A DNA stretch of 64,000 nucleotides from Rhopalosiphum padi (lineage: Eukaryota; Arthropoda; Insecta; Hemiptera; Aphididae): NCBI RefSeq assembly GCF_020882245.1, contig NC_083597.1, positions 80,144,152-80,208,151 of the forward strand. Direction: 5' to 3'. Every line of letters begins with the position of its first letter. The stretch's first letter is position 1. The translations under genes and the position numbers were made by a program. The notes under the pieces were generated by a model. It was not told the DNA's origin, did not search any database, and worked only from the letters and a program-made list of their open reading frames with translations. Below are positions 11,551 through 24,700 of this stretch, piece by piece.

Positions 11551-12728
11551 TCAGACCCTCATCTCGCTCATGGCGGCCACGGGCATCTTGAGCGTACCGG
11601 TTTTGGGCATCTGACCAATGCCCACGCCCTGCTGCACGAGCAGCGGCTGCGACTCCTGCGACTGCACTCCCACCGACGACCTGGGCGGCGGCGGCGGTTT
11701 GGGCAGCGTGCCGTGCACCAACGACCCGTTGGGCGGACAGCCGCCCCCGCCGATCATCTGGTGGTCGTGCAAAAGCCTGGACGACGGTTTGGCCGCATTC
11801 GGGAACGTCATGTCGTGCCCGGCCGCCGCGCGCACCGCCGCCGTGGCCGCCGACAGCTGCTGTTGTTGCGCCGTCGCCGCGGTAGTTGACGTCGCAGACG
11901 CGGTCGTCTGCGGCGGCGGCACGGAGTGTTGTGCGGTCGGCACGTGGTGGTGATGCATGTGGTGGTGCTGATGGTGGCCGCCACCGGTGCCGTGATGGTG
12001 GTGATGTCGCTGTTCCATATCCACGGCCACTGCGTCCGCGGCCAGGTGCATCTGCTGCCCCGGTGGATGGTGATGGTGCTGCAGATGATGATGGCGCCCG
12101 TCGTAACCGCCCGCCTTGTCCACCGTCACCGCGGCCGACTGTCTGTCGTCCGGCACGGCGGCCGCCTTGTACCTGACCGAGTCCTCCTGGCCGCCGGCCG
12201 TCTGCTGGTGCTGGTGCTGCTGGTTGTGTTGTAAGCATTTGAACCTGTCTTTCTGGTAGCATATGATCACCAGCAATAGGCCGTTGAGCACTAGCAGCGA
12301 CACGCCGAGCGCGATGGTCACGTGCAGCGCCGTCGAGTAGGCCGCGTAACCGGCCGCGCCCAGCGTGGCCAGCGCGTCCTCGGCCGACGTGGACGCGTTA
12401 GCCGCGTTTGAGCCGCGCGCCGGTGGCAGGCAGGTGGTCGCTTCGGCAGCTGGCCACTGCGGCCGGCCCGTGGTCGTCAGCGACTGCACCACCTCGGCCA
12501 CCGTGCCGTTTGCCGTGAATCGGTTTACCGTGGCCCGCTGGGGCGCGCGCCTGGACAGCGGATCCGGCCGCACCACGCCCTCGTACAGTTCTGCGTCGTC
12601 GTGGTTCCGGAACAGGTTGTGCCGCAGCATCACGTCCTCCATGCCGGCCCGGTGCAGTTCCGGTATGAGTCGCAGCCACACGGACAGCTGGTGCGCCCGG
12701 AAGTGGTTCTTCATCCGGGGCTTCATGC
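11551..12728 (-). CDS. Nlg: Neuroligin terminal exon: stalk, transmembrane helix, His/Gln/Pro-rich tail
   Basis: Acceptor gattacag precedes 12728; the TGA stop is at 11551-11553. Encodes 392 residues, counting the split serine. Residues 2-30 are MKPRMKNHFRAHQLSVWL and the following IPELHR block, conserved in neuroligins. A Ser/Thr-rich stalk follows with NGT and NAS sites. One helix lies at about 134-157 (TALHVTIALGVSLLVLNGLL) and is followed by YQKDRFK as stop-transfer. The cytoplasmic tail has Gln/His tracts, 22 histidines within residues 211-262, a polyproline run LPKPPPPPR at 342-350, and ends SEMRV. The last residues (hydrophobic at -2 and 0) are at best a class II PDZ ligand rather than the T-x-V type end of vertebrate neuroligins. 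The exon is far richer in G+C than its surroundings, so other frames are open by composition only. Confidence 0.95.
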
Positions 12729-15700
12729 CTGTAATCATTTGCGAATAGCTGCATTAGCATAAACCGAACGTCGTGGTCTACATTGTTATTGTGTAGGTAT
12801 TATAGCTTTTTATAAACGCACCGGCATATTATGCGGGCAAAATAATTCAATATGATATAATATTTAAAAATTTAAATGAATAACTCTACTCTATCCTTTT
12901 AGAATCTAAAAAATAGGTTTATATAATATATTATGTTTGTGTATTTTAAAGTGTATAAGCATTAAAACAATGTATGAATTTTAAATCGCATCATCACCGT
13001 TAAATAGGGAAAAAAATCATATAAATAATAAATTATGATACATAATATATTATAATATATTGATAAGTGAAAATAATAATAATAATTAATAAAACTATTC
13101 AGTGATTTAAATATTTTATACTGGATAAAATATATTCTAAAAAAAAGACATTAATATAATCTTAAAAAAAAATATAATCCTATTAAATTTATTAGGTAAA
13201 TATAATAATAACCTATTATTATTATCAAATATAATTGGGTTTTAATCCAAATTTTAAATATTTTGTTTTTTATTATAATTTACTATATAGCTGAATAATT
13301 GTTAATATTGGTATATAAAACTTGATATAATTTCTAACGATTATTGTAAATTTATAAAGAATTTTTTGTCTTTAGGTTCTAGACTCGTATCAAAAGTTCA
13401 TGAACAAAATTATAAAGATTTCTGCTGCTACTGTATCATATGTGGTACTTGCAATATGGACGTGCTATTTTATTTATTCAATGACTGAATGGTGGAAAAT
13501 GTAATTTATTTAAATGGTATTATATGCTAGACAATATGCGTGTACAATTTATTGACAAACGTCTAAAACGAAACTATGTAGAAAGTCAGTTTGTATTTGT
13601 ATTGAAAGCTACTCAATGAAACTTTTGAACGTCTTCGTCTACTTCATATAACAATAAAAGGTTTTCTCATTAACAAAACTTTTATATAAAATAAACCACA
13701 ATCGTCGTTCACATAATTAATTATGCGTAAGTATAATATATTTTTTAAATGCATCAATGTTACATTGTAAAAATATTTATATTCAAATATTAACCTTTGT
13801 TTAATACTATCAATATTCAGGCCCTGTAATCAAAATATCATTTAATTAAAAGTTTCGGAGAAAATCATGTATTGTTTCATCGTATTTAACGTAATACTAG
13901 TTCTAATTAAATTGAAATTACAAGCGCACGTAGTATTTAGTTAAAATACTTAAATACAATATAGAACTCGATATAATTCCATGCATTCCATCTTGACTAA
14001 TTGGAAAAAATATTTACACGCCAAAAAATATAATATAAGTTTTGTAATTTATATCCACAGATGGTCTGGTGACGAAATGTTTAAGTTAAAGTAAAATATC
14101 AATATTATGACTTTATGTATTTTCATTAGTGTATACGGTTATTGAATAGACATTGCACTAATGTTTAAATATTATTTTGTTAGGGTTTCTATGTGAAATT
14201 GGAGCTTAAAAAATATTTATGTGTATATTTTAAAATAAATATATAGCTAAAATATGTACTTCTAAAAATATTATAGTAAATAATATACTTTACATGTACG
14301 ATGTGTCCCTAGTTAAACTTTAAAGATTCATTTGAACAATTTTTTCAATTTTTCTTCGTGGCATGTTTATTATTACATAAAAAAAAATATCGATAGCAAT
14401 AAGGTAATACTAACATATTGTTAACAAATTTCATTAAAACAAAATAGATTGAAATAGAAAATGCATTGTATTATCTCGTTATATTTTTTCGGATATTCCC
14501 ACAATTATATAATAATATATTTATTAAAAAAAAAAGTAAATACAAAATACACAAGGAGTACAATTTTAATGTAAAAAATATATAATTATTATATTTATTA
14601 TATTTTTATTTACTTTACTCCTTGTGTATTTTTTATTTACTTTTTTTTTTATAAATATATTATTATGTCATTGTGGAAATATCTGAAAAATATAACGAGA
14701 TAATATAATGCATTTTCTATATATTTTTTTTATTGATGCTCATTGAGGTTTTTTCTTTTAAACCATTCAACATTTAGATTAAATGCTACAGAGTTTAATT
14801 TATTGGTTGATATGTTTCAAAAACTTAATTCAAAATTATGTACATATTTAAATAATTTTTGTTATTTGTATTTTTTACCGACTTAATTGGTTATTAGAAT
14901 ACGAAGGCATTATATATGGATTATTTAAATATAACTTCACTAGTCAATGGGATTTAATATACCTATTCTATGGAATATTGTTAATCGGTAGGATAGTTTT
15001 TAAAAATGGTTTTGCAATTAAATTTAAATATAAAATATATTATTACAATATAAATTATGCTAAAACTAATAATAATTAACATATTTAAAAAAAAATAAAT
15101 GTATAGATAAACTAAACAAAAATAGAAACGACAAAAGCAGTGAAATAATAGCTCGACTTGCTAAATAATAAACATAATGTTTCATAATATTTTATAATTA
15201 ATAACTATATGATAGAATGTAATGAATTTTATCAAGGAAATAGTAAAAATGTCATGTTTACATTAATATATAATTTTGAATAAGAATGGGAAAGAAACTG
15301 TCAATTTTAATTTTAGGAAATTGACATTGACGTACACAAAAAATGTTTCTTTAAAATTAATTAACAGAACTATTGACATGGAATTTATTAAGTAGATGAA
15401 ATATTTAAAAACGTCCAAAGAGTTTATATTTATTGTACGTATCGGGTACCAAATGAAATTTCAAAACTGTCGATATTTACAAACAGCTATAAAGATTATA
15501 GGGCACAAGACGTTGAGGATGACAACTAATAATACCTAGTCTCAGTCGAAATAACTTCGTCGATCACACAAACTAATAATACACACCCACTGTTCAACTG
15601 ACAAACTGTATTCAATTATATATATATTAATAACTGCGTATTCGTCTTTGGGTTGTAGTAGTAAATGGTAAGTTTGAGTTTGGTATCAGGTCTCGGGGCT

Positions 15701-18700
15701 GCAGGTGCTCTTTTAATGTGTATCGAGGAACTTCAAAATCAATACTTTCGTTCTAGGTACTATATCGTTGTATTTATAGACATGTATGATAATTAAATTT
15801 ATAAGTTAGCTTTTACGCAATAGTTATACGCGGTTATAGGAGCGTTAGCAATTAATTGTCCTGGTATAACCCAAATATATTATTATAATAGAGATAAAAA
15901 CAAAATAATTATAATATAAATTGAAAATATGATAAATTATTATGTATTATGTAAAAATAAAAAACGATTTAAGATATGAATATTTAGTTGAGACTATTCT
16001 CTGAAAAATCCCCCGTTTAATTCAAATAATAATAAAACATATTATACTACGCATAGCTACATAAGGCGTAAACACGATGAAACAATTCTGTGTGCCTTAA
16101 TGGTAGTAATCTCACTCGTGTTGGCTTTATAGGTTAGAAATATAGTTGCAGTTAATCGTCTAAACAATTTCGTGCCAGTGGCAATAAATATTAAATCTCT
16201 TATTTAACTTACCAAAGCAAGAATTATTTTAGGAAATAATGTTAGCTGAAAACATTAGAGGAAACCAATTACACACTGAAAATTGCGTATAAAAGAGATT
16301 TCTGATCTCTGACAACGCTACGTTAGTTCTGTATTAATATATAATAATGTTAGATGCACGGAAAAGCAATAGCGCTGGATTCGTTTTAACGTGAGCTTCA
16401 CAATTTTGAATGGTATTTCGGTTTGTTATAGTGTAAAATTGATGAGAAAGTGAAATGATAAAATAAATAAATAATTATAGTTTTCTTCAAACACAGTTTT
16501 GGGAAAACCAAATGAGAGATGAGTAAATAAGACAAGTATAACTACATTTCAAATTTTCAAATGGTAAGTTAACGAAATAATAATCTTAATGTCTTATAAT
16601 ATCTAATTTTACTCACTTATTTCTAAATACTTTTGATGCACCGGATCATATTCATCCCATGTGACGCTCCGAAACCTGTTCCGCTCTTTGGATCCGGAAT
16701 CTGGCTTATCATCGTGATCGTTGGGATCCCTGGAGGGAGAAAAAAAATATACAATTTTAAAAATAATCGTGCAAGAAAAACGAATGTCAGGAGACAAATT
16801 TATTCACCATGGATATTATTCGTTTACAAAGCACATTTGTCTTTTAGACAACCGATAAGGACATTTTTTCCCATCTATCCTCCCCTACAGCTTTTACTGG
16901 AAACAAACAACAAAATCCCAAAAGCGTTTTCTAATTTCAAGGCCTGGGGTATATTTCAGTATTATCCCGATCGTAACCCTTCTACCACTAGCCTCAAGTG
17001 CAAGCCGATGTGTCCAGTGTATTAAAAAGAAGTAGGTTGGACACGCCCAAATGAATGAACATTTTATTATGTAAAAGGTCCATTTATCATTCAGTATAAC
17101 ATTTGCAAAGGATCTTCGTATTTTTTACTACACTGTTTTCGTATTAAACACGTACAAGAAGCAAATCGACAATCGGGACGGCTTAAATATGTCCAACGAC
17201 AATATTAATCGAATTTGATTGAAATCATTCGAGATAATGATATATTTAAAATGCTAACAGCTATACATTTTTATTCAATTAAATTTTAACTATCAAGAAA
17301 AGGGATTTCATTTTGAATAACATGAAACATTTTCGGTCTTGAATATTGCTTTTTTTATTGTCTACCAAAATTGAACGCAACTGTTTTCCTCGCACCGGAA
17401 ATTAATATTTAAAATCTACAGTAAAAGACATCAAACCTTGCTATAATAATATAATAAATATAAGTTATCATTTTAATTTTATTTATTTATTTACTTATAT
17501 AGGTATATATTGCATGTAATAGTATAAGTATCAATAAAATTGTCGGTTCGTAAACATATATATATATTATATTTTTAGTTCGTGAGACATTTTTTTACTT
17601 ACAAGTATTTTTGTTAATTTATTATTTTGATAAATGTTATAATTTAATATTTCAGTATCTTAAAAAAACGTATTTGAAAAATGCAATTATAAAATAATTA
17701 ATTTTTTAATTTTTACATTAGGTCAGTACTTAATGGGTACTTGACGTAAAGTAATTGTTACCTTAAGCTATACCTTTAATGTATCTAATTGTTAATATAA
17801 ATAGATTCAAAACTTTTGTGAATTGTATACCATTTCAAAACCGTGTACCTATATATAGTATTATGTATAAATAAATATAATTTTTAAAAGTGTATAATTT
17901 ACTAAAAAAAACTATGGTTTTATCCAATAAAGGATAAACTGCATTATTTAAAGTCAGTGAATTATAGTAAAAAGCCTATTTTTATCATACCAAATGAATT
18001 ATTTTATAACTGTTTTCAATCATTCCAAATAAAATTATAATTGTCTTAATTCGGTAAAAACAGAAAATACAAGTAAAACCATATTTGTACGTCTAATATT
18101 ACATACTTTTAAACTGATAGTCTTAATAAATGTATACGTATATAAAAAACTAATAATTAATACCTAAGAATAAAAATTTATATTATTAAATACATTTTTT
18201 CAAAGTTAAAAATAATTTTAAGAGCATTTATTTAGCTAAAAAAATGTTCTATTATAAGTGAATTAAATCGTATTTTTTTAAGGTATTTTTCTTGTTTTTT
18301 AGATCATTTAAATCCGTTCCCTAAATTTTTAATATAATACGAGTATGTACTACAAATTAATTTACATTAATATGATTACTTCTGACTTCGTAATGGTTGA
18401 AAATTAAGTTCGTTTACCTTGTCTAAAAGTTTATTTAATGAAACTAAACGATATTAAAACTGTCAGCGTTGTAGATAGTTCTGAAATAGAATGTATGAAG
18501 ACGACCATACAAATGTATAGTTAGAAATTAAAATAAAATCTATAATTTATTCAAAATTTAAAATTTTAAAATTAATAAAATGTTTACTTGTTGCCAAACT
18601 ATTCACCTATTTGATATGATGATAACGTGTCATATAGACTTTAAATTTAGATACTATTGACAGTGAGTATATTCACTACTGTACATAGTACTTATATAAC

Positions 18701-21700
18701 ATACCTAGTTGCGTGTCGAAGTAAGCTTTTTTGAGACAATTACCTGAATTACCTCAAATCCAAAATAGATAGGTGGAAAAGTGGGTATTGGGTAATGAAT
18801 TTAGTGCGATAAAAAGTTTTTAATAACAATATTTATATTATTAAGTAAAAAAAAAAAATGTAGATTAATAACTGTGGTCAAATGGTAGTTTTCCTTAGGT
18901 CTAAATTTGTTCAGCACGATACTAACTGATTAAGTCTCTTAGAACCTTAGAAACTAATTATTCATTGTTGACTTTAAACTCAATTGGTCTTTAAAAATGA
19001 TACTAATAGTCGTTGTTTTGTATAAATTAAATACTGATTTTTTATGTCAATCTGTATGTGTTATTTTAGTTTATATAATTAAAATAATATACTATTTTGA
19101 TTTATTAATATCGAATAACGAACAGATAATTATTAATTTATAAGAATTTCAAGTTTAAATGAGCAGGGTAGACAAACAAAACTTTTGTTGGTTATCTGCA
19201 CTTAGCCTTTTACTCCACTTATACAATTATTTTCAATGAAAATCCATTACAGTAAAAAATAATAAGAAATTATATTTCTTTCGTAAAAACTTAGTTTTAT
19301 AAATATTCTAAATTAAAAAAATAATCTTTATAAAATATAAAAATTTTCATAAAAAATTGGGCAGTTATAAAATATGGACTATTCTGTATAGATTACATAC
19401 ATAGTATACACATTATATTTTCATAAGTTCCCGAGTATTATACACTCGTCGCTGATTGTTATTTTACTCCATTACGTTTTTATTTAAAATTCTTATAAAT
19501 CCAAATGGTGCGCGAAGTACTTACGATGTGTGACGACCTCGGTACAGCCGCATTGATTAATAAACAGCTTTGGTCGGGAAACTATTTTCAAGGATTGAGA
19601 ATAGAGTAATATAATATCGATTATTCGTTTTATACGCTTACATTATAATAATTTACAAAAATGATGGAGGTGATGACGTGTAACCGTGCAACGTTTTTGT
19701 GTAAATACTAAATACCCACGTGAAAGTGCGCAGTTTTAATTCCATCGTCTTATTCGCGCATGATTTAATTCAATGAAAAATTATTTCATCGCAACATGTC
19801 GCGGATTAACAAGCTCATCACGATCGGTGTTACGAGTTTATCTTGTACAATCGCTAATCGCCGTTGACGAAAACAACCGTAAACTAAATTACACGTTTAT
19901 ATAATAATAATAGTCATCATTTACGACGGTGACGATTCCATGGCTGCAGGTTACTTGCGTCCCAAAAAAGGTATGTTTTTCGAGTAGTAAATTTGACCGG
20001 TAACCTGCGTCCTGTTTTGGGGACGCAAGTTGGTTGTATAATAATTATCATCGATATTATCTACTAAAATGACTAAAATCGATAGTTCATAAAATATACT
20101 GTATAATAAACTTCACTATTTGTGGGATGGGAACAGTTCAGTTTGTAGATACAATTTATCTAAACCAATCGTGGTATATCATAATAATTAGGCACATTAT
20201 TTAATTAATAGCATTAATACTACAAAAAAATATTATAAAAAAATACATTTAAAATTAGAATAATTAAAAAAACAAATCGAAAGTTCTGTAAAAAAAGAAA
20301 ACGAAATTTCTCCATTAAATTGTATAATAAACGTTTCATTTAAATGTATATACTATATTTGAATTGAACTGTAATTATTATTATCGTGACAAAATGTAAA
20401 ACATATGAATTTTGTATATTGATATAAATGATATGACGAAAATATGATGTTATGAAACTTTTATATTATAAATTAAAATAAACATTATTGTATTTTTTTT
20501 ATTAACATATTATTGATTTCGATATTTTCGGGACTCAAATAGGTTATAAAAAAGGTATATCAGGACATAAATAGGCTATGACCCTTTTTGAATATTTTTG
20601 TACTGGATGTAACTGACCTATTATAATAATAATTATTTCAACACAAGTAGTATGCACCGGATTCTATATTATGGAAAGATTATATATCTGCTAGGCATAC
20701 GCATAGTCGATAAATTCCACGTCATGCCGTAGAAATCAAGTGTAAGTATATCGAATATTATTATCAATCGTGTTGAAGTCACTCGTAAGCGTTTGGTATA
20801 ATATTATGAGTCGAGACTTATGAATGTCTAATACAGTTATACCTAATACAATGCGCATGTGCATAATACTTTATTCCACCGAATTTTGTCGTCAATTTAA
20901 TATAGTTCTATATAATATAATGATAATATAAATATATAAATGTATGTGTGTGTGTGTGTATACGACTTGCCTTGTCGCCGCCCCGTTTAAAATAATTATT
21001 ATACTCGTCGTATACAACCGTCAACTGCACAAAACCCTATTAAATTATTAGTCGTGTTTTATCTCATCAAACCCACCGCCGGCGCGTAATTAAGGTCAGC
21101 CTCGATATAGTATTATTTTCTCTGTCCTTAGTTTTTTTATATTTTTCACTTTTATTACAGGTTCGTTTGCCTCCCCTCGCGATATATATACGTATACTAA
21201 CTATACTATAATATTATTATTAAGTACATATTATAATATATTGAACGAACCGGCGAAGACGGTCTTATAGGGTTCACCCCGTCGGGCAGGGTAATGTACA
21301 CAGATCGAAATCGTTTTTAATTAACCGCAAAAATTGCCGTTCATTACGACGAGCCACAACTCCCGACCCGTCGTTGGTCGTCCGCTCGGGGGCGATTACG
21401 GGCGGCACATCCTGCTGCCGCTGGTCCCAACATTCGCGGACGTTCCGAAACGACTTCACGTACCCCTTATCGACCTCGCCATCACCCTCCACAACCCTCG
21501 CACGTCCACCGCAAACAATTGCTCCCGATGCTTTCGACTTGAGCGCTATTTAATATACTTACCGCTGTACAACGAATGCCAATCCATTAAGTTGTAAATT
21601 GTAATAATATATTGTAAAACTCAAAAAAAAAAAAAAAAACGTCTACCGTTGTGGTCGTCACATTGCGCCGGTTCCGTGTACGGCCAACATTACACGATGT

Positions 21701-24700
21701 AATCGTATACGCATACGAATAAGATAAATGCAACGCGTATCGGCCGGTTATAAAATATATCGCATTGGCGTGACTAGGAGATATCGAAAATAACGACGTG
21801 GCGAATCCGGGCAGTGGATTGAACGGACGGAGTGGGTGGTGTCCTGGGTCTGCCGTTCAACGGTCAAAATATTCGATCGATATTGTTCGCAGTAGTTGCG
21901 GCTTGTAATTTTCGCAAGATATTTTACATATTATATAAATAAGCGACTGTCTATAAAGTTTAATTAGAAATCTAAATAATATTATAATATCCGAGGAATA
22001 TTTTTACAATGGCAAGGTAGGTACACCGTTCTGAATTTTTAATTTAAATATATTGATCAATCGTTGTATAGCTCATAAATTGCGAGATCTTCCAAATGGT
22101 GTGTGACAAAAATTCGGAAAACTCAGTTATTATTATTTTACCAACTTTACTGTAGATAATTGTTTAATCACTGAATTTAAAATGGTTGAATTACAAAATA
22201 TTTTTTTACATTATTAAATGAATTATAGTTTAAAGAACAATATAATATATATTTTTTAAGTGAGTTAATTATTGAAAAAAAATTATGCAAAAGAATAAAA
22301 TACTACTAATAAAAAATGTTATATATAAAATACCAGAGAACAATAATATAGGAGACAAGTATTATTCAAAATGAGCTCTGTCCAAATATTTAAGCCTAAC
22401 CATAATGGAAATATGTTAAATAAAATCACGTCTGTAGGGATTAACGATAATCTCAATTTCTGAGGATTTGTAATGCGTGAAGCCTGACTAGTTTAATGGT
22501 TTTAATAAAATCCATAAAGGCCTAATTAAATTTAGTTTATAGATGCTTTGCTTTGCAATATATTATGATATAATCAGTTATAAAATAATATATAATTGCT
22601 CATCACTAGTGATAAATCATTATATGAAAGAATGCGAAATATGTGTTAAATATAATGCATGCTTATTAATTGTCAGAAAAAAAGGCCAAATAATTGGAAA
22701 ATATAATCTTATTATCAAGCATAACTATAAAAATTATTATTTGAGATACCATCTTTCATTAAAAAAAAATAATTAAACTTGTTCACGCATCATAATGAAA
22801 ATACATTGAGAAATGTTTCATATTATTATATATAAATCAATAATATTTAAAACCAATTTTTATTTATAGTGTTGTAAAAATATAATTTAAATTTTAAATA
22901 AAATGTATGTTAAATTTGTTCTATATTGCTTATTTCAATCAACTCATAAACTTTAATTTTCAATTTTTTTTTTATTTTATTCATTTCAGTACGTAAGAAA
23001 TGAAGTTACAAAAGCATTAAATGTTGTCTCCGTTTTACAAGCGCGTAATATTGCAAATGTATGTTCAGAAGTTTACATTTAATTTTGTTAGTTTAAGTAT
23101 ATTAGAATAAATTGACCTATTATCAAACATAATGGCAACAACATAATTTGTGTTATGATGGAGTCACTGTTATTATATATAAATCTGAAATTAACCAAAA
23201 GTGCGTAAAATATTACAATAATTTAAAAATATTCATAATTCAGTTCACAATTAAAATTTATATTATTATATATTATAATATTACCCTAATTATTGAATAC
23301 TATAATATTATAGAATATAGTAATTATATATTTTCTTTTTGACAAACTTGTTAGATAAAAATATATGATATGATGTTAATATGTTATAAATAATATAATT
23401 TATAATAGCTCTGAGATTTTTTTAATTACATCTTTTAGCATAGTATCTTTTACTATTAATTAGTTTTTATTTAATTTAGGATAAGTAAAGAGTTGAAATA
23501 TCATAAGATGCTAGACAAGCACTGTTAAATAATTTGCAATTAGTATTTTAGTCAAAAAATATTTTAATATTTTTTTTTTTTATTTGTCTGTAAGAAATTT
23601 CCAATAATAAAACTTGAACATAATATTATGTATTAATACATGTATATATAAATATATACATGGTAAAACATTAAAAGCGATTCAAATAATTTAAAATCAG
23701 ATAAAAAATATTTATTTTAATAAAATAAAATTAAAATTATTGTGTAGGCATATGATTAATTGTAACAATATTTCAATGAAGATGATGAATCAAGAATAAT
23801 TAATATTTCAAAACGATAGTGGAAAACATGCTTTTAAGTTTTTTAATTTCAATAATAATTGCTTTATTAATTTTTACTCGGAATTCTTTTCGAACAGGTC
23901 TTAAGATGAAAATACATTTATTTCAAGATCAATTTATTTTGTTTTTTTCCACGAAAATGATGTAAAATTTTTATAAGTGAGTTTAAATTTATTAAAACTT
24001 GTGTGAAACATCACAGAGAAAACTTTCCAACCACGTAAGAGTACCACAAAGGATTATTTTTATATACACAAACTACCATAAATATGTCACCTATTCCGTT
24101 TATACAATATTTATTGAACATTTATACACAATACATACTTATTTATTTGGTATTATAATAATTATTATATACTTTTGCCAGTTACAACTTATACATATTT
24201 ATGAATTCTTAGAGTATAATTCAAAAAGTTAAATCATTTCTGATAATTCTTAATGGAAACGTTCCAAGATGGTGTTATATTTTTTTGTCCCTATTTTATT
24301 TATTTTCTTTTGTTTTTTTAATCCAAAACGAGGCAGATGTTTTTGAACAAAAATATGATTGGTGTGCTCAGCATCGGTGGTATTGCCTTTGCCGCCGCGA
24401 AGGGAGCAAATCTCTTAATTTCCGAACACTCATAACTTTCACGGGTCCATGAAAATAATCTAAAATGTGTTAGTAATTGAATTAAAAAAATAAAATAAAA
24501 ATACTAACAAAAAATAAAAATAAAGTATATGTAGTGGTGGCAAGACAGTGTATCGAAAGACAGTTTTTTCATTTAATATCCTTTTGGAAATTATGTTAAA
24601 AAGAATTCCGGCAAGTGAAGCATTGATTTTTTACCGGAAGGAGGGTGATGCAACGAGGGTATCCGACGTGTATTTATACTTATACTGTATATAGTACATA

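Larger units (their letters stand above)
12729..16616 (-). other. Neuroligin last intron
   Basis: 3.9 kb, AT-rich. Contains the palindromic MITE at 14455-14719 and a 43-codon plus-strand ORF at 15665-15796. No further neuroligin exon is seen. Confidence 0.85.

Noticed and set aside
11393..12760. Several long ORFs on both strands overlapping the neuroligin last exon (up to 289 codons).
   Set aside because: They are low-complexity translations in the wrong frames of a GC-rich exon. Only the frame with the neuroligin stalk, transmembrane helix and stop is supported by splice phase and motifs.
16633..17025. A 130-codon plus-strand ORF antisense to a neuroligin exon.
   Set aside because: Its first part is the reverse strand of the real exon at 16617-16729 and the remainder has no motif; no start or splice evidence.
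22543..24232. Several 64-77 codon ORFs in the 10.8-kb intron.
   Set aside because: Compositions dominated by Ile, Tyr, Asn and Lys, as expected from random AT-rich DNA; no conserved motif.
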